DNA from: Schistocephalus solidus | Lineage: Eukaryota; Platyhelminthes; Cestoda; Diphyllobothriidea; Diphyllobothriidae | Length of the DNA stretch: 64,000 bases | Direction of reading: 5' to 3' | Assembly: GCA_017591395.1 (NCBI GenBank) | Contig: WEDG01003993.1 | Location: forward strand, 226,628-290,627 | Translations under genes and position numbers: made by a program | In this document: positions 43,346 to 55,469 of the stretch, one piece after another | Layout of the letters: each line of letters begins with the position of its first letter | Position numbering within the stretch: position 1 is the first letter of the stretch | Notes under the pieces: generated by a model | What the model was told of the DNA's origin: nothing | What the model saw: the letters and a program-made list of their open reading frames with translations, nothing else | Database searches by the model: none

Positions 43346-46300
43346 TCTTGGTCCGTGACCATCAAGGCTTGAGGCAAGATCATAACAAATGACGACGCAT
43401 AACTCCATATGTCTATTTCTGCGGAGCAATTAATGTTTAGCCTGCAGCAACAACAGGCTCAGTTCGAGGCAGCCCACTTAAAGATGATGTAATCCATAAT
43501 GCGACAATTCAGTTTGCGTTTTCCCGATCAAGAATCCTCTGGATAACAGTCAACGTCAGCGGACACAGTTGCTGCTTGCATCACGGAATTTATTTACGAT
43601 CCCGATTACCGTGTGACATTTGGTGCCTGGTTTAAGCGTTGGGAATATATATTCTGCATTGAATTTGCCAAAGTCAATGATGCAGGGAAGTTTTGCCTAT
43701 TATTACACAACTTGGGCACCAAAGAGCACGAGCAGTACACTAGCATGCTCATGCTGAAGAACCCTAGCGATTTCACATTCGATGAAACCGTAAAAAAATT
43801 TCGAAAATTTTCTGGTCAAAGTCATCACTGTTCAAAATTCGATACTAGTGCCTTACACTGGTAAAGAAAAATACCGACGATTGTATGACGCTCGCCAGTG
43901 TTGTCAACCATGAGTGTGCAAAGTTCAAGGTGCGAACGATGACAGAAGATCAATTTAAAAGCCTCATCCTCGTGTGCGCTCTTCAGTCACCCCGCGATGC
44001 TGAAATCAGAACCTGACTGCTCAGCAAAGTTGAGCAGGACCCTGACTTCACACTCCAGGCATTGACTGCCGAATTTCAGTGACTCAATGAGCTTAAACAT
44101 GATTCTGCCATTTTTGAACAACCCAGTTCCTCACTTGACGACACGATAATTCATTTTATCACCCACACAAAGCCAATGTCAATACACAAGTCCTGAGACA
44201 TGACCCGTAGAAAACCACCAACACCGTGTTGGCAATGCGTTGATTGGCATTTCGTTCGCTCCTGTCCATTCAAGAAGTAACCTTGTCAGAAATGCCATCA
44301 CCGAGGCCATAAGGAAGATTACTGTCCAGCAGGCCAACTCTCCAAATCAAAGGTAAGCAATAGGAGGATGAGGCGTCCCAAGTGCTCTTTAGTCCACTCT
44401 GGCGAAGTCACACACTATTTTGACAACGTTCAAGACATAGTTAGAGGCACGGAGAAAGTATTATACGGTTATTATCAATGGCAAACCAGGACGAATCCAG
44501 CTCGATACGGCCTCAGACATCACACTTATCTCCAAGAGTACTTTGCACATGATTGTACGGCCTCCGATTATCACATCGAAAGAAGGCGTTAAATGTTTCT
44601 GGAGGAATTCGTCAGCTAAAGAGTGAGCTTGAATGTGATGTTTTTGATGGCATTCAATTCAAGAGAACATGCGTCCTCACCAAACGCCTGAACCTTAACT
44701 TATTTGGTCTTGACTGGATTGAAAAACTCAGTCTTCTGTAATCGCCATTTATTCGTGTTTGCAATAGAACGCAGTCATCTTGGCTGAGTCCCACCAAATT
44801 GAATCAGCTGCATACAAAGCTGATATTTACTCTTAACGAGAAATATGGCTCAGTTTTCCAAGACGATCTTGTTTTCTGCACCAAGATGAAGGTCATTCTA
44901 CGTCGGAAATCCATCTTTATCGTTTGGCGACCATGCTGCTGGGTTACAACTTCGATATGCCGTACCAGTCTACCATAAAAATAAGTCAGGTGGACGCCCT
45001 CTCGCAGACTAAGGAACCTGGGGACATAGTCCTCATATCCATCTCCGTTCATTCAGAGATTCAAAGTCTGCTTATGGATTCTATTTGCGTACTGCCTGTC
45101 ACTTTTGAGGAAGTTGGAAACGCAACCCAACAGGATCAACTGTTGAGACAAATCATTAAGTACCATCTCACTCAGTGGCCTGCAAAACATTCTGGAGAAC
45201 TGCAACAGTTCTACGAAAAACTACATTCTCTTTTCACCGTTAATGACTGTATCCTGTTCTATCAACGTGTCCTGAGGAAGTTTTACATGGAACATCTGGG
45301 TATCAGCCGCATAAAGGCTCTTGCTCGCAGTTATTTTTACTGGTCCCACATGAAAGAACAACTGGAACAGCTGGCCCGCTCATGCACCAAATATGCCTTT
45401 GCATCCAAGGTGCCAACGAATACCAGACGCAAGACATAGCCTGTCCCACAAGCCCCGTGGTCCAGGGTCCACATCTGGACTGATCAATGGATCGAACTTC
45501 CTTGTCGTCATTGACACATGCAGCAAATGAATAGAAGTCTTTCACGTGAAATGCACGGCAACCGGAGCCACAATCAACACTCTTCGGTGACTGTTCAGCA
45601 GATTTGATTGTCCCAAAAAGTTGGTGAGTGATAATGGAGGGCAGTTCACATCAGTTAACTAAACCCAATTTTGCAAGCAGCCAGGCAGTAACCACTTGTG
45701 TTCACCACCATATCACCCGCAGTCCATTTATAGGTTTAACAATTCATCGACACGTTCAAGCCAGCTCTCCAGAAGTCAAAAGGGGAAGGACAACGGAAGA
45801 GGTTCTCGAAACATTCCTGCTGAACTATCAGGCAACCCCAAATCCGAACGCTCCATACGGTGTCTCTACTGCAGAAGCTTTGATGCAAAAAAAGCTTTAC
45901 ACGTCATTTGGTGTAATTCGTTTGCTGTCACCTGTTAGTGCTGGTGATGAAACAATCCCTCCAACCCCAATGGAATGGCAATTCAACCGACGCCATGGCA
46001 AAACCCCAAGGTCATTTCATTCGAGGGAGACAGTGCTGAATAGGATTACAGGAGCAATCAGGAAAAGTGGACGCCTGGACGTGCGGTGGCGTGGTCTACG
46101 GGATTCAAGTCGGATCAGACATTTGGGTGCGCCACGCTAATCAGTTGAAACACACAGAATGTACTGACGCGCCAAATCCAAGCACAAACCTATCACTATA
46201 ACTATTACTGGACACATCACATCTACGAAAATCAAGGTCAGAAACCACAGTTGTAGTGTCAATACTATTCCCTCAACCACTTAGACGATCGGGCCGAAGA

Positions 46301-46366
46301 ACGCAAACGGTTCCTTTGCAAGTGAACCCGCGGCTCACATCGTACGACTCAGCTTAAAGGTGGTAA
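43346..46366 (+). mobile_element. Ty3/gypsy element 1, internally deleted
   Basis: Plus-strand gag-pol in several frames. Gag: FGAWFKRWEYIFCIEFAKV and FTFDETVKKF (43,615-43,800). Zinc-knuckle region with CHHRGH...DYC (44,285-44,330). Protease with LDTASD (44,501-44,518). Start of RT reading VFQDDLVFCTKMKVI (44,855-44,895), which then jumps directly to the end of RNase H, ATMLLGYNFDMPYQST (44,924). Integrase zinc-binding H...HMKEQLEQLARSCTKYA (45,290-45,400), where the last Cys is Tyr. Integrase end FLLNYQATPNPNAPYG (45,820-45,865). The RT palm and most of RNase H are missing, so it is non-autonomous. Confidence 0.8.
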
Positions 46367-46410
46367 TTGTTAGGAGAAGCCATCCTAACCGATACACTCA
46401 CACACATGGC
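46367..46410 (+). repeat. Truncated 3' LTR of gypsy element 1
   Basis: About 45 bases matching the start of the 5' LTR before CR1 LINE sequence takes over. The LTR is therefore cut by, or joined to, the LINE. Confidence 0.5.
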
Positions 46411-49140
46411 CCAACTTGGAACCATTGCTTTTGAGTTCCTCTCCGATGTTTTATGTATAACTGAATCTTGGACCCATCCCTTAATTTCCGACTCTTTGCT
46501 TGTCATAGATCAGTATGATTTCTACGATCAAGACCAAATAATCAGGCGTGGTGGTGATTGTCTTCTCTTTATTAAAGCTTCATTTCGGCATTTTCCGTTC
46601 GATCTATTTGCCATGTCATTCTCTGGTAATTACTGATTCACATCTATTATCCTGTCGCCCTGACAAAAGGCGACTCTCGGATGCATTTACAACCCGCTTA
46701 TTCATTATCCGATGATAACAAAAAACTTTGTGAACTTTTTAAATTAGTTTCGGAGTCCAAGTTGAACATTAACATAATCGCTGGAAATTTTAATTTTCCT
46801 GAAATTGAATGGATTTCAAACTTTTGTCCATCCAGATTTCAGCCTTTCGTAGATATAATTAATTTTTCTAATTGATTTCAGCTGACCCGTTCTTCAACGA
46901 GAGACAAGCATAGATTAAACCTAATTTTCACAAACGGCATTGCTCTTCTCTTCATTGATTTTAACCAGGGCCTCTTCCAAAGTGACCATACATTAATTCA
47001 CTGTTTCCTTCCTATTGTCTCTTCGAAAAATACTAGTGAAGTTCGTACCTATCATGCTTTTGACCTCACAGATATTAGCTTAATAAATAACTTTTTTGAC
47101 ACATTGAACTAGCAGTATCTCTCCTCCATGAACGACGAAGCGAGTCTTTGTGCCTTTACGTCGGTAGTTTCAAACAACATCCTGGAATTCGGGCCAACTA
47201 AAATAGTCAAACCCTACGCTTCCACCGTTCCAAAATTCTTTAATGAAGACTACTGAAAATGAGGAAACATTAAAAGATCAATCAACTAGTTCACTACATG
47301 TGCATCTAAGGATCGCAGATATGTTTGAATAAGCCTCTAAGATTCGTCTAACGCGTGACAGACAGAGAGAATTTAGCGCACTCAACGAATCAAACTCTGC
47401 AAAATATGTTGCTCAACTGTTCCATCGTTAATCCTGCTCCAAATGAGGATATGATATTCCTCCATTACTTAATAAAGATAAGAACTTCGTTCTCGAAGAC
47501 TATGACAAGGCAGAATTTCTTATTGCCTTCTTTGCATATAATCTAACGATGGAATCTGAACAGGTTCCGACGTTTCAGCCATTCTCATTAAATTATATCA
47601 GCATCATTGATTTCCCCTTAGAATTAATTCGTGAGCACATAATTAGGTTTAAATCTCGCACTCTTCGGGGAGTGATGATATTTAAAACTCAGTTATCAAG
47701 AGAGTGCCGAGATTCTCCCGATTACTTAGACATATATCCTCATTTTATCTCTAAAACGGATTTTTTCCTGTATTATTGAAGATATCCATTATTCTTCTTG
47801 TCTTAAAGTTAGGATCTCGGTCGAACGTAAATAATTATCAGGGTGTTCACAAAACACGGGCTCTAGCAAAACTTATTGAAAAAATAATTTTAATCAAATT
47901 CTCGACTTTTGCCTAGAAAATAAACTTTTAAGTAACCCGCAACATGGTTTTCTATCTGTAAGAACATGCAAAGTGTAACATGTAGCTTTCCTTAACCCCG
48001 TCACTTCCCTTCGTAATGAGAAGCAGTCAGTGGTCGTGATCGACTTTGACCTGAGCAAAGCCTTTGAAAAGGTACCACACAGGTGTCTGCTGGTGAACCT
48101 GGAAGACCTCGGCATCCCGCCTCCTCTGGCTAACCGCAGCCAGAAGGTCTTAGTTGGTAACAGCTACTCTACGCCTCAACTGATCACGAGTGGCATTTTT
48201 CAAGGTACGGTTCTCGGTCCCATCCTCTTCATTCTGTACATTAAATAAATTCAACTGTACTCAAAAATTCACAAAATTTCGTTTACACTGATGAACTCCA
48301 GTGCATTTGCTTATTTTCTAAAGACACTGCCCATAGTTGCGTTGATAAAATCAACACTGATCTACTTATGCTCTCAAGTTGGAGTTCTAGTTGGTAGATG
48401 AAATTTTCTCCATCCAAGAGAAGTTTCATGTGTTTTGGCCTCGACAAGCTTCCTGCACCCCTAGTAGTTCAAAATAGTACACTTTTAGAAAGATCAACCA
48501 TAAAAGACGTAGGGCTAAGTTAAACGAATAAGCTAGCATCATCGCCTTATGTAGATCGAATTTCTGCAAATATTGCACAGTTATGTGGTTTTATGTCTTA
48601 CAATTTCTTTTCCCTGTATCGCATGATTGTTCTTCTCATTCTAGAATACTGCTGTCCGCTCTATGGGCTGATAAACGCCTCTGACCGCAGTAATATTGAA
48701 AAAGTTTAGGCAGTTTTTACTCGAAGAAAATGTTCTCTTCCTGGATCCAGTATTTCTTATACGGATAGATGTCAGTTAGTGAACATTAAATTTATGTAGT
48801 ATAGAAGATTCGAAGCCGGTCTCTGCTTCCTGTTTCACGTTAACTCTAGTCCAAATCTCCCACGAATTAACGCTCTCACTCACCACTAGTAATTCCTCAA
48901 TGATCATTTTACTTCCCCCCTTCTTCCCCCCACCTTAGGTTCACAACTAACCATTCTCAATTTTTTGCCTCCAAATATGGTTTCCTGTGGAATAATCTTC
49001 CACTTGAAATAAAGTTGTCATCTACATTAGTGATTTTGAAAACCAAATAAAGCAAAAATTTAACTTCGGAAGATATAAAGTTCTTACTGTCTGCTTTCTT
49101 CCCAAACTCGCAAACGTTGGATTTTTAAAAGGGCCTCCTG
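46411..49140 (+). mobile_element. CR1-type LINE, degenerate
   Basis: Plus-strand fragments in the usual order. Endonuclease: DVLCITESWTHPLISDSLLV (46,445-46,505), RRGGDCLLFIK (46,545), IIAGNFNFPEIEW (46,770-46,810). Linker with NPAPNEDM and PFSLNYIS. RT: QGVHKTRALAKLIEKII (47,838-47,890), VIDFDLSKAFEKVPHRCLLV (48,033-48,092), SGIFQGTVLGPILFILYI (48,190-48,245). Motif C reads YTDE at 48,284-48,295 in place of the usual [YF]ADD. The C-terminal part with FEAGLCFLFHVNS is at 48,810-48,850. Stops and frameshifts throughout. Confidence 0.75.
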
Positions 49141-51010
49141 TTATTTGAGGCAATTTCCTTTATATAACATTGGTTTCTACATATATTTTCATTATCCTCT
49201 TCAGAGCCAATCTTCGCAGTCACTTTTTCGTCCACTCCTTTTCAAATATCATCGCCAACTCTTTCCTCCGATTTTCAACCCTGAGGATTGTCTCCGGGAT
49301 CTGTTGATGATCGTGGCGGGTTCTGATGTTTTCGCCATCTTGTTGGTGGACTTTGCAGTCTGCAAGGTCGCATATCAGTGATGATCTCGTGACCTGTACT
49401 GTCCCCTCTTCGTTTCGACCCTGTTGTCTACAAGGAGTTCCTCCTCTCTCACTTCCCTGATGGTTATAAACAGTAGCTCTGGCTGGTATATTATCTCTCA
49501 CCCGACAAGGAGCGTTCTGAATCCTCATACGTTGTCAGCTACATCACAGTACTATCCTACTGCATCGTACCAATCCCAGCAACTCAAGCTTTTAATTTTT
49601 TAGAGAAGCAGTTTTTTCCTAGTTTTCTTAATTTTGAATTGGCGGCTCGTTGAACTCCGCCTCTGATGTAACCGTAAGAGATTTCACTGATATTTTCCTG
49701 GTTCACTGTATATTCCAAAGATTTTCGATTGTTGTTTTAAAAATGGCGAATCGTTCTGACTCGGATATGCCTACCTTACTAATCATTTATGCTGTTCATA
49801 TGGCTGTTCACACAGTGCAGCAATCATCCGTTTTGTATGTATTTATACCGCGATGCGAATTTTGTAAAGATGGAGCCCTGTGGGGGTTGAAGGTACAACT
49901 GTTAAAAAGGTTTAAAAGTAAAAATAGTCCCTTCTGTAATCTGCGAAGCTACAACGGGTCAAGGTTACTAAGCTAACAGCGTTTTGTAAGGACAAGTTTC
50001 GATGTTCGGAAGAGAAAACTCTTTTAGTAAAGAAATGCTGGACTGATTTTATTTTCTCCCGTTCACTAGCGTGCAGAAGGCTAAAAAGAAACGAGCAGTA
50101 TTCCAGACTAGGTCTGACATATAAAGGCTGGTTCTAATATGGATGGTTTTAAAATCTTTGAGACTTAAACCAGTAAAATGCGAAACCACTCTCTGTAGAT
50201 TGCATATTGTACTTCATAGAGCTTTTCAACCGTATATATGTGCAATCTAAATTATAAATGCAACTATAAACAGACAACATATAAAACGACTAAACATTTT
50301 ATATCAAACGTGTACAATACACATAAATTTAAATCTTGAAGTTAAGCTAATGGTTGGCTGAAGATATTCCTGCAGATAGAGAGTCACCGATTATTAAAAA
50401 TTAAGCTGTCTTACTGTCGTATGAACACATCCACGGTATTCAACGTCATTAGTTCGCTTGATTTGCCTTGACGTAACCCACGTGAGTGCGGTGGCACAGT
50501 ACGCCTGGTAGCGTTCCGAGAACTTCGATTTCCTTGATTTTATGATCTTGAAATATTTTTATTTTTTAGAATGGGCGGCATAAAATGTAGTCCGGTGGTC
50601 TGTCTATTTCAAGAAAACGAGATCAATTATTACTTGTTCTAGATGGAAGTAAGGACTCCTTTCGAAGTGTAGTTTTCCCCGCAGGCCTTTTACGTGGCGC
50701 CTCGGAGCCTGCAGACGATCACTTTCACTGCAGCATGCTTATAAGCGCGATTAATGTACTCGAAAGTAGATGCCTTTCCGCTCAGGAAGTCAGGTGGTCA
50801 ATTCGATTGAAGGTGTGTGCCGTCATTTGGGGATGCACCATCTAGTGTCTCAGTTAAGAAAGTTAACGATGTCAACGCCCATAGAGGCTAAAAAAGATGC
50901 CATATTCGGGGTAAATGCCTATCAGTAAGCAAGAAAATAGAGCAAGTAAATACGTACAATAATCTGCATAAAGATGTGGCATTTACGTTAGGTGCGCCTG
51001 AGGACCACCG
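49141..51010. other. No gene recognised
   Basis: Open frames at 49,145-49,381, 49,220-49,528 (minus) and 49,650-49,976 contain no motif I can name and change identity between strands. AT-rich around 50,150-50,400. No RNA gene seen. Confidence 0.35.
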
Positions 51011-51014
51011 GATC

Positions 51015-52295
51015 GGCAGGTCGCCATTTTAATTTTGCGGTAGAGGCTTAAGTGTTGAGTTTTCTCCCAGACTCCATGCACATGAGATAGCTAGGTGTAA
51101 ATAAAACTGTGCTGTAGTTTTGGCCAAGGGGTACCCAGGGACATTTCCTAAGGGCAAGGAGATACGATTCGAAGCTCGAGCCTCACCTCCAATCAGTGTG
51201 GACTGTTTATCGGTTCCCATTGTCACACCCAATCGCGTCAATAAGGGCGCAAATGGATACGCGTATGATGATTGGTCAATTTGTCGGACGACACGTTTGC
51301 TTTCGCGCCCGCACACTTGGGCACCCTTTTCTGCTCTTCCACGTCCTTTCGTGCACAAAATTTCTATCTTTATGTTACCCGTTCCTTTGAACCCTGTATA
51401 GTAAATGTTTGTCGCTGCCGATATCAAAGAGAATCTTTGGGAGGCGTGCTTGTAGAAGCAAACGGGCGAGGTCTAGGAGACAATTCAGGAGAAGTTGCGA
51501 ACGCTGGAAGATATCTACGGACCTGACATTTCAGATTCTCACTCGATCCCAGTGTCAGATAAGGGTGATAGGGGCACAAGGTGTGTACTATTTATCGTAC
51601 GTAGTGGCCACACAATCACATGCGTACTACAATCAGCAGATCTCGTGAGTACCACTGGGGTCGTAATAAATGCGATTTTGGCTTGGCCGTCCGCGTCCGT
51701 GTCGTTAATGGCCGTTATTTCCTCGTCCATTTAGTATGCTTGCGTGCTAATCTGCCGGCCATTTGGCTCATTGTCATCAGAGGTGTTGTTTGCCCGCGCC
51801 CCACCCAAGTACCCCTTTCCTGCTCAAGTGAAGCCTCAGAACGGGTTATTGCACTTGTGGATGAACTGCGGGCCTGAGAACCATGACTCGAGCAGCTCGC
51901 AGTTCACATTGTTATAACATCTTGCGAGGATTTTGACGTTGGCAAACTTGAAAATGTGGCTGGGTCCCGTCCACTGAGAGCTCCAGTCTCCTCCTTACCG
52001 CAGCGGCGTGCTCAGCAATTCGCGTCCGGACTAATTCCCCAGTTTTTCCGATGTAGTTGTTTAGTCCACAAATGCACCAGCTCCGATAAATGACTCCGGA
52101 CGTTTTCTGCCGTGACAGTGGGCCTTTTGGCCTCATGAACCGGCGCCTGATGGTTGAATATGTGCAACCCCAGCTTCAAGTGAAGTGAGATGGCGGCTGA
52201 CGGCTTCCGAGACGTTCCTAACGTAAGGAAGAGCTTGCCAAAATTTAAGGACTCTCGTGTCGTTTACGCATGCACTAATTGACAAAATTGTGCCA
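51015..52295 (-). mobile_element. Penelope-like element 3' part with GIY-YIG endonuclease
   Basis: Minus strand. The RT C-terminal scrap KFWQALPYVRNVSEAVSRHL is at about 52,240-52,180. The open frame 52,136-51,912 reads TSGVIYRSWCICGLNNYIGK, TGELVRTRIAEHAAAVRRR: a GIY-YIG nuclease with the YIG box, CxCG pair and downstream Arg/Glu-His block. Further 3' are KILARCYNNVNCELLESW-like and ARANNTSDDNEPNGRQIS (about 51,800-51,740), MDEEITAINDTDADGQAKIA (51,730-51,670), and IDQSSYAYPFAPLL (51,280-51,240), ending near 51,015. The N-terminal RT is absent. Frameshifts present. Confidence 0.75.
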
Positions 52296-52427
52296 GTAGC
52301 CATTCACTCTCAGTATTCGTCGAAGATATTGTATTTAGCAACCGTTTTTTTTCCGGTTAACTGTAACCCTAGTAGCAAAAGATATGGAGTAGATGTACGT
52401 TAATAGGTATTTATCGAGATAACTGTG

Positions 52428-52560
52428 CCCCCTAAACGGGCCACGTGGTAGATGCGTTGGACCAACATGTGGGCCACATCAGGGCATTGCAGGCGTTATT
52501 CGGGTTGCGCTCCAATAACAAATGCCGAACATGTGGGGTGTGGTGGCACGCCTATGGGGC
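52428..52560 (-). repeat. Dispersed repeat R1, inverted copy 4
   Basis: The minus strand reads 'catgttcggcatttgttatt', 'aataacgcctgcaatgccct', 'ttggtccaacgcatctacca' and 'gtttagggggcac', clearly the R1 family of position 1-175. Confidence 0.65.
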
Positions 52561-52719
52561 GGCTAGGACCTAGGGGCCCCGGCCGCGCCAGTCGCCTGCA
52601 CCCTCTCCCATCTCCGGTCTTCTTAGAATTTTTAGAATTTATATTTGGTTAGCACCGGGAAGGTACTGTCTAAGGTACTGTCTTGACTAGGTCTTGACAC
52701 CGGACACAGATGGGGGAGG

Positions 52720-52880
52720 AGAAGAGAGTGCGGTAGATGTTGCGAAAGTCTGCTATCACTTTAAATTAAATGACACGCATGCCACCGTCCCTGCACAACC
52801 CTTCCGTGTAGCATACGGTTGACATCGTCGAAATCGACGGTCGAACTATTGATTTCACTTAAAAGTGAGTTCCATGGTCA
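52720..52880 (+). repeat. Dispersed repeat R3, copy 2
   Basis: Matches 10,395-10,560: 'gtgcggta', 'gccaccgtccctgcac', 'gtagcatacggttgacatcg', 'atcgacggtcgaa'. Noncoding. Confidence 0.5.
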
Positions 52881-52904
52881 AGCCACTCGCCGACTGAAAG
52901 AAAT

Positions 52905-54080
52905 TTTTGTTGATCAAGGCGTATACATTCGTTGTGTGCGAGTATCCAGATAGGAAGATGCTAAGTTTAGAAGCGTATTAACTTTGACGAAGGAGGCAAG
53001 TTTCAGCAGGAGGAGATTATGTTCAACATGATCAAAAACCTTAGTGGAATCAATATAAACGGTATTGAATGCACAACCACTGTCTCTAGATTGTAGCACA
53101 TGATCAAATTAAGAGAGCTGATAGGGGGTCACACGATCTTTCTGTAAGAAACCCATGCTGAGCCACATTAAATAGGTTGTTTTCTGTTCAGTGAAGCATT
53201 ACATTGTCTTTTAATCAAGGTCTCCAAGATCTTTGAGACTGGGGACGTGTATTGATTGGCCAAAATTCGTCAAATGACGTAGATTGACCGCGTTTGGGTA
53301 TAGGCAGAATGTGCGATTCCTTTCATAAAAAAGGAAAGGTTTCGCTTTCAAGAGCAAGATTAAATATCTCAAATGGAAGGGATGGAAATATATCATTTGC
53401 AACAGCCTTTAGAACGCTGACCGGGACACCATCTCGTCCAGGACTGTAAGATTGATGAAAACGCCGAATGGCAACGGTCACTTCCCAGAGGGTAAATGTT
53501 ATATTTTCAAGGACAATACCGGTCAAACCACGGATGGTCGGAAAGGGAGCGACCGAATGTTCACTAAAATTTCAGGACAAGAAAGCATTGAATCTATCGG
53601 CCGTCAATTTAGCGTCAGCTGTGGGGTGTGTTAAGGCATCTCGATGCATGGGGTGCTCCGTTTTTCTCTGCGCTTTTGCTGTTCACGAAAAGAGTTTCGC
53701 TACATTCTACGAAGGGTTTTCGGTAAAGTTGAACTCATTGGCTAGTTATTTTCTTCAGACAGCCTCTTAGCTTGCTTAAGGAGTAGTTGGATCAAGGGCA
53801 GGATGGAAATGTCATTTTGTAGATCAAAACGACGTGAGAGCCTACACAGTCTACGGCGGAATGATAAAGGGAGGTAGACTTCATCCTTGATATTAATTAT
53901 TTTCTTACGGAAAACAAAACGAGAAATGAGTGGACCTAGCATTTGGTACAATGTATCAGTACAAACATTCACATCCAAACATAGAAAGAAGTCAGTCCAA
54001 TGGTGGGAATTAAGATGTGTTACTAATTCTTCCATATTTGCTGATCGGAAATCACGGAAAAAACTATTTTTTTGGTAAAC
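52905..54080 (-). mobile_element. LINE of a second (jockey-like) type, 3'-truncated
   Basis: Minus strand from 54,080. Endonuclease-to-RT linker HLNSHHWTDFFLCLDVNVCT and a basic stretch SFRRRLCRLSRRFD (54,015-53,820). Then WEVTVAIRRFHQSYSPGRDG, VPVSVLKAVANDIFPSLPFE (about 53,490-53,380, RT fingers with SPGxDG), and NTVYIDSTKVFDHVEHNLLL (53,065-53,005, palm motif A with the Asp kept). Coding sequence ends near 52,914, before the catalytic [YF]xDD box, so the element is truncated. Confidence 0.65.
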
Positions 54081-54100
54081 GTTTTGTCAGCCTCGAGTTC

Positions 54101-54290
54101 GGTGGAAGCACAATAGGTGGCTCGCAATTGAAAAGCTATTGTTTTTGCTACTTAAAATATTAGAGACGGTTGTCTTTTAAAGCTGAAGTTCACCGGTGGA
54201 AGCACAATAGGCGGGTCCCAATTAAAAAGTTATTGTTTTGCTACTTAAAAGTTTACAGAAGGTTGTATTGTAAAGCTAAAGTTCAGCAGG
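54101..54290 (+). repeat. Two-copy 94-bp tandem repeat
   Basis: Units start at 54,101 and 54,195 with 'ggtggaagcacaatagg' and share 'attgaaaagctattgttttt'-like, 'gctacttaaaa' and 'aaagctgaagttca' segments with moderate divergence. Noncoding. Confidence 0.75.
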
Positions 54291-54489
54291 CTGACCGAAA
54301 GACAATGGGGACAATTATTTACAGAGCTTTAAATGAGGAAAATGGGGTCTAAAGTGGGTCTAAAGATGACACTGACAATGGCTGTTAACCTCTACAGAAA
54401 ATAAGATCAAGTATGTTTGATCCTCGGCTTGGAAAATCAACTACCTGATCCCGCATGCCAATATATATGGCCTCAAAAAATTCTTCGAA

Positions 54490-54640
54490 ATTTGCAGGAC
54501 TGGATGGTTAAAGGGAGGTAGAATTCATCCTTGATATTAATAATTTTCTTAAGAGGGACAAAACGAGAAATTAGTGGAAGTAGAGCTTGGTAGAGTTTAT
54601 CAGTACAAACATACCCATCCTAACATATACCATCATCGCC
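54490..54640 (-). mobile_element. Second fragment of the jockey-like LINE
   Basis: Plus-strand text 'aaagggaggtagaattcatc', 'aaaacgagaaattagtgg' and 'tatcagtacaaaca' repeats 53,868-53,970 with differences. It is therefore a second piece of the same LINE in the same orientation. Confidence 0.6.
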
Positions 54641-55469
54641 AACTTTCTACAAACTATTAACCCAATGCTAACAATACAGAAAACAAGGCATGCCCGTGGC
54701 CTCAGCACCCGAATAGCGTCTACCAAAAGACTGAACTTGAAAAATCACAAAAGACCAGTACTAGTAACATTCGTTACCCAAAGCAAAGTTGAAATAATAC
54801 TAAATAATCCTTCCTTAAACAGAAGTTAACAAAAATTAAAGCATTCCTAGATCCGTACTTAACACCTATGCAGCGTACACAACTCCAGAATACAGTCAAC
54901 GGCTAGCTGATGAGGTCAACCTTATCAAAGACAGTTCGTTAAATGTCGCAGAACCTTTTTTTCCTAAACAGTAACAGCTTATAGACAAAAGTGGCACCCC
55001 ATCCTTCGAGATGCCCTTAAAAATCCTATAGGTGACGAAAAGCTGATGGCTGTTGGTTTCCTCGATATCTTGTCCAAACTTTTTATTACAAATTCGACCG
55101 CTCCACTTCTGACTTACGGGTTTTGGATTAGTACCGTCATCGAAATCATAACTTTTAGCTTCTGAAACATCACTGTGACCATTTAAAGCTTTCAGAGTCC
55201 TGAACCAGATGGCGTCCCGTCAAAGTAAGCGTCAAGGCGCGCAGCTTGTTATTGAAAGCTAAGTGAAAATTCTAATTAAATCGGGAAGTCTTCATCACCT
55301 ATTTAAATTTTTCGGTGATTTGTTGATAAACCATTGCATTTTTTTTATACTTTTATCCCTGTGGTAGTCACCCTCGTCAACAGACGGAGATATTCAATTT
55401 TGACGTTTTCACCTGACCTAGCCTCATTATCATTCAGGAGGAGCTGTTATAGAAAGAATTTTTCTCAAG
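54641..55469. other. No gene recognised
   Basis: The plus-strand frame ending at 54,829 has no motif. The remainder is AT-rich with scattered stops. It may include further LINE flank. Confidence 0.3.

Noticed and set aside
45628..46140. A separate host gene of 170 codons
   Set aside because: The peptide FLLNYQATPNPNAPYG and its place mark it as the integrase end of gypsy element 1.
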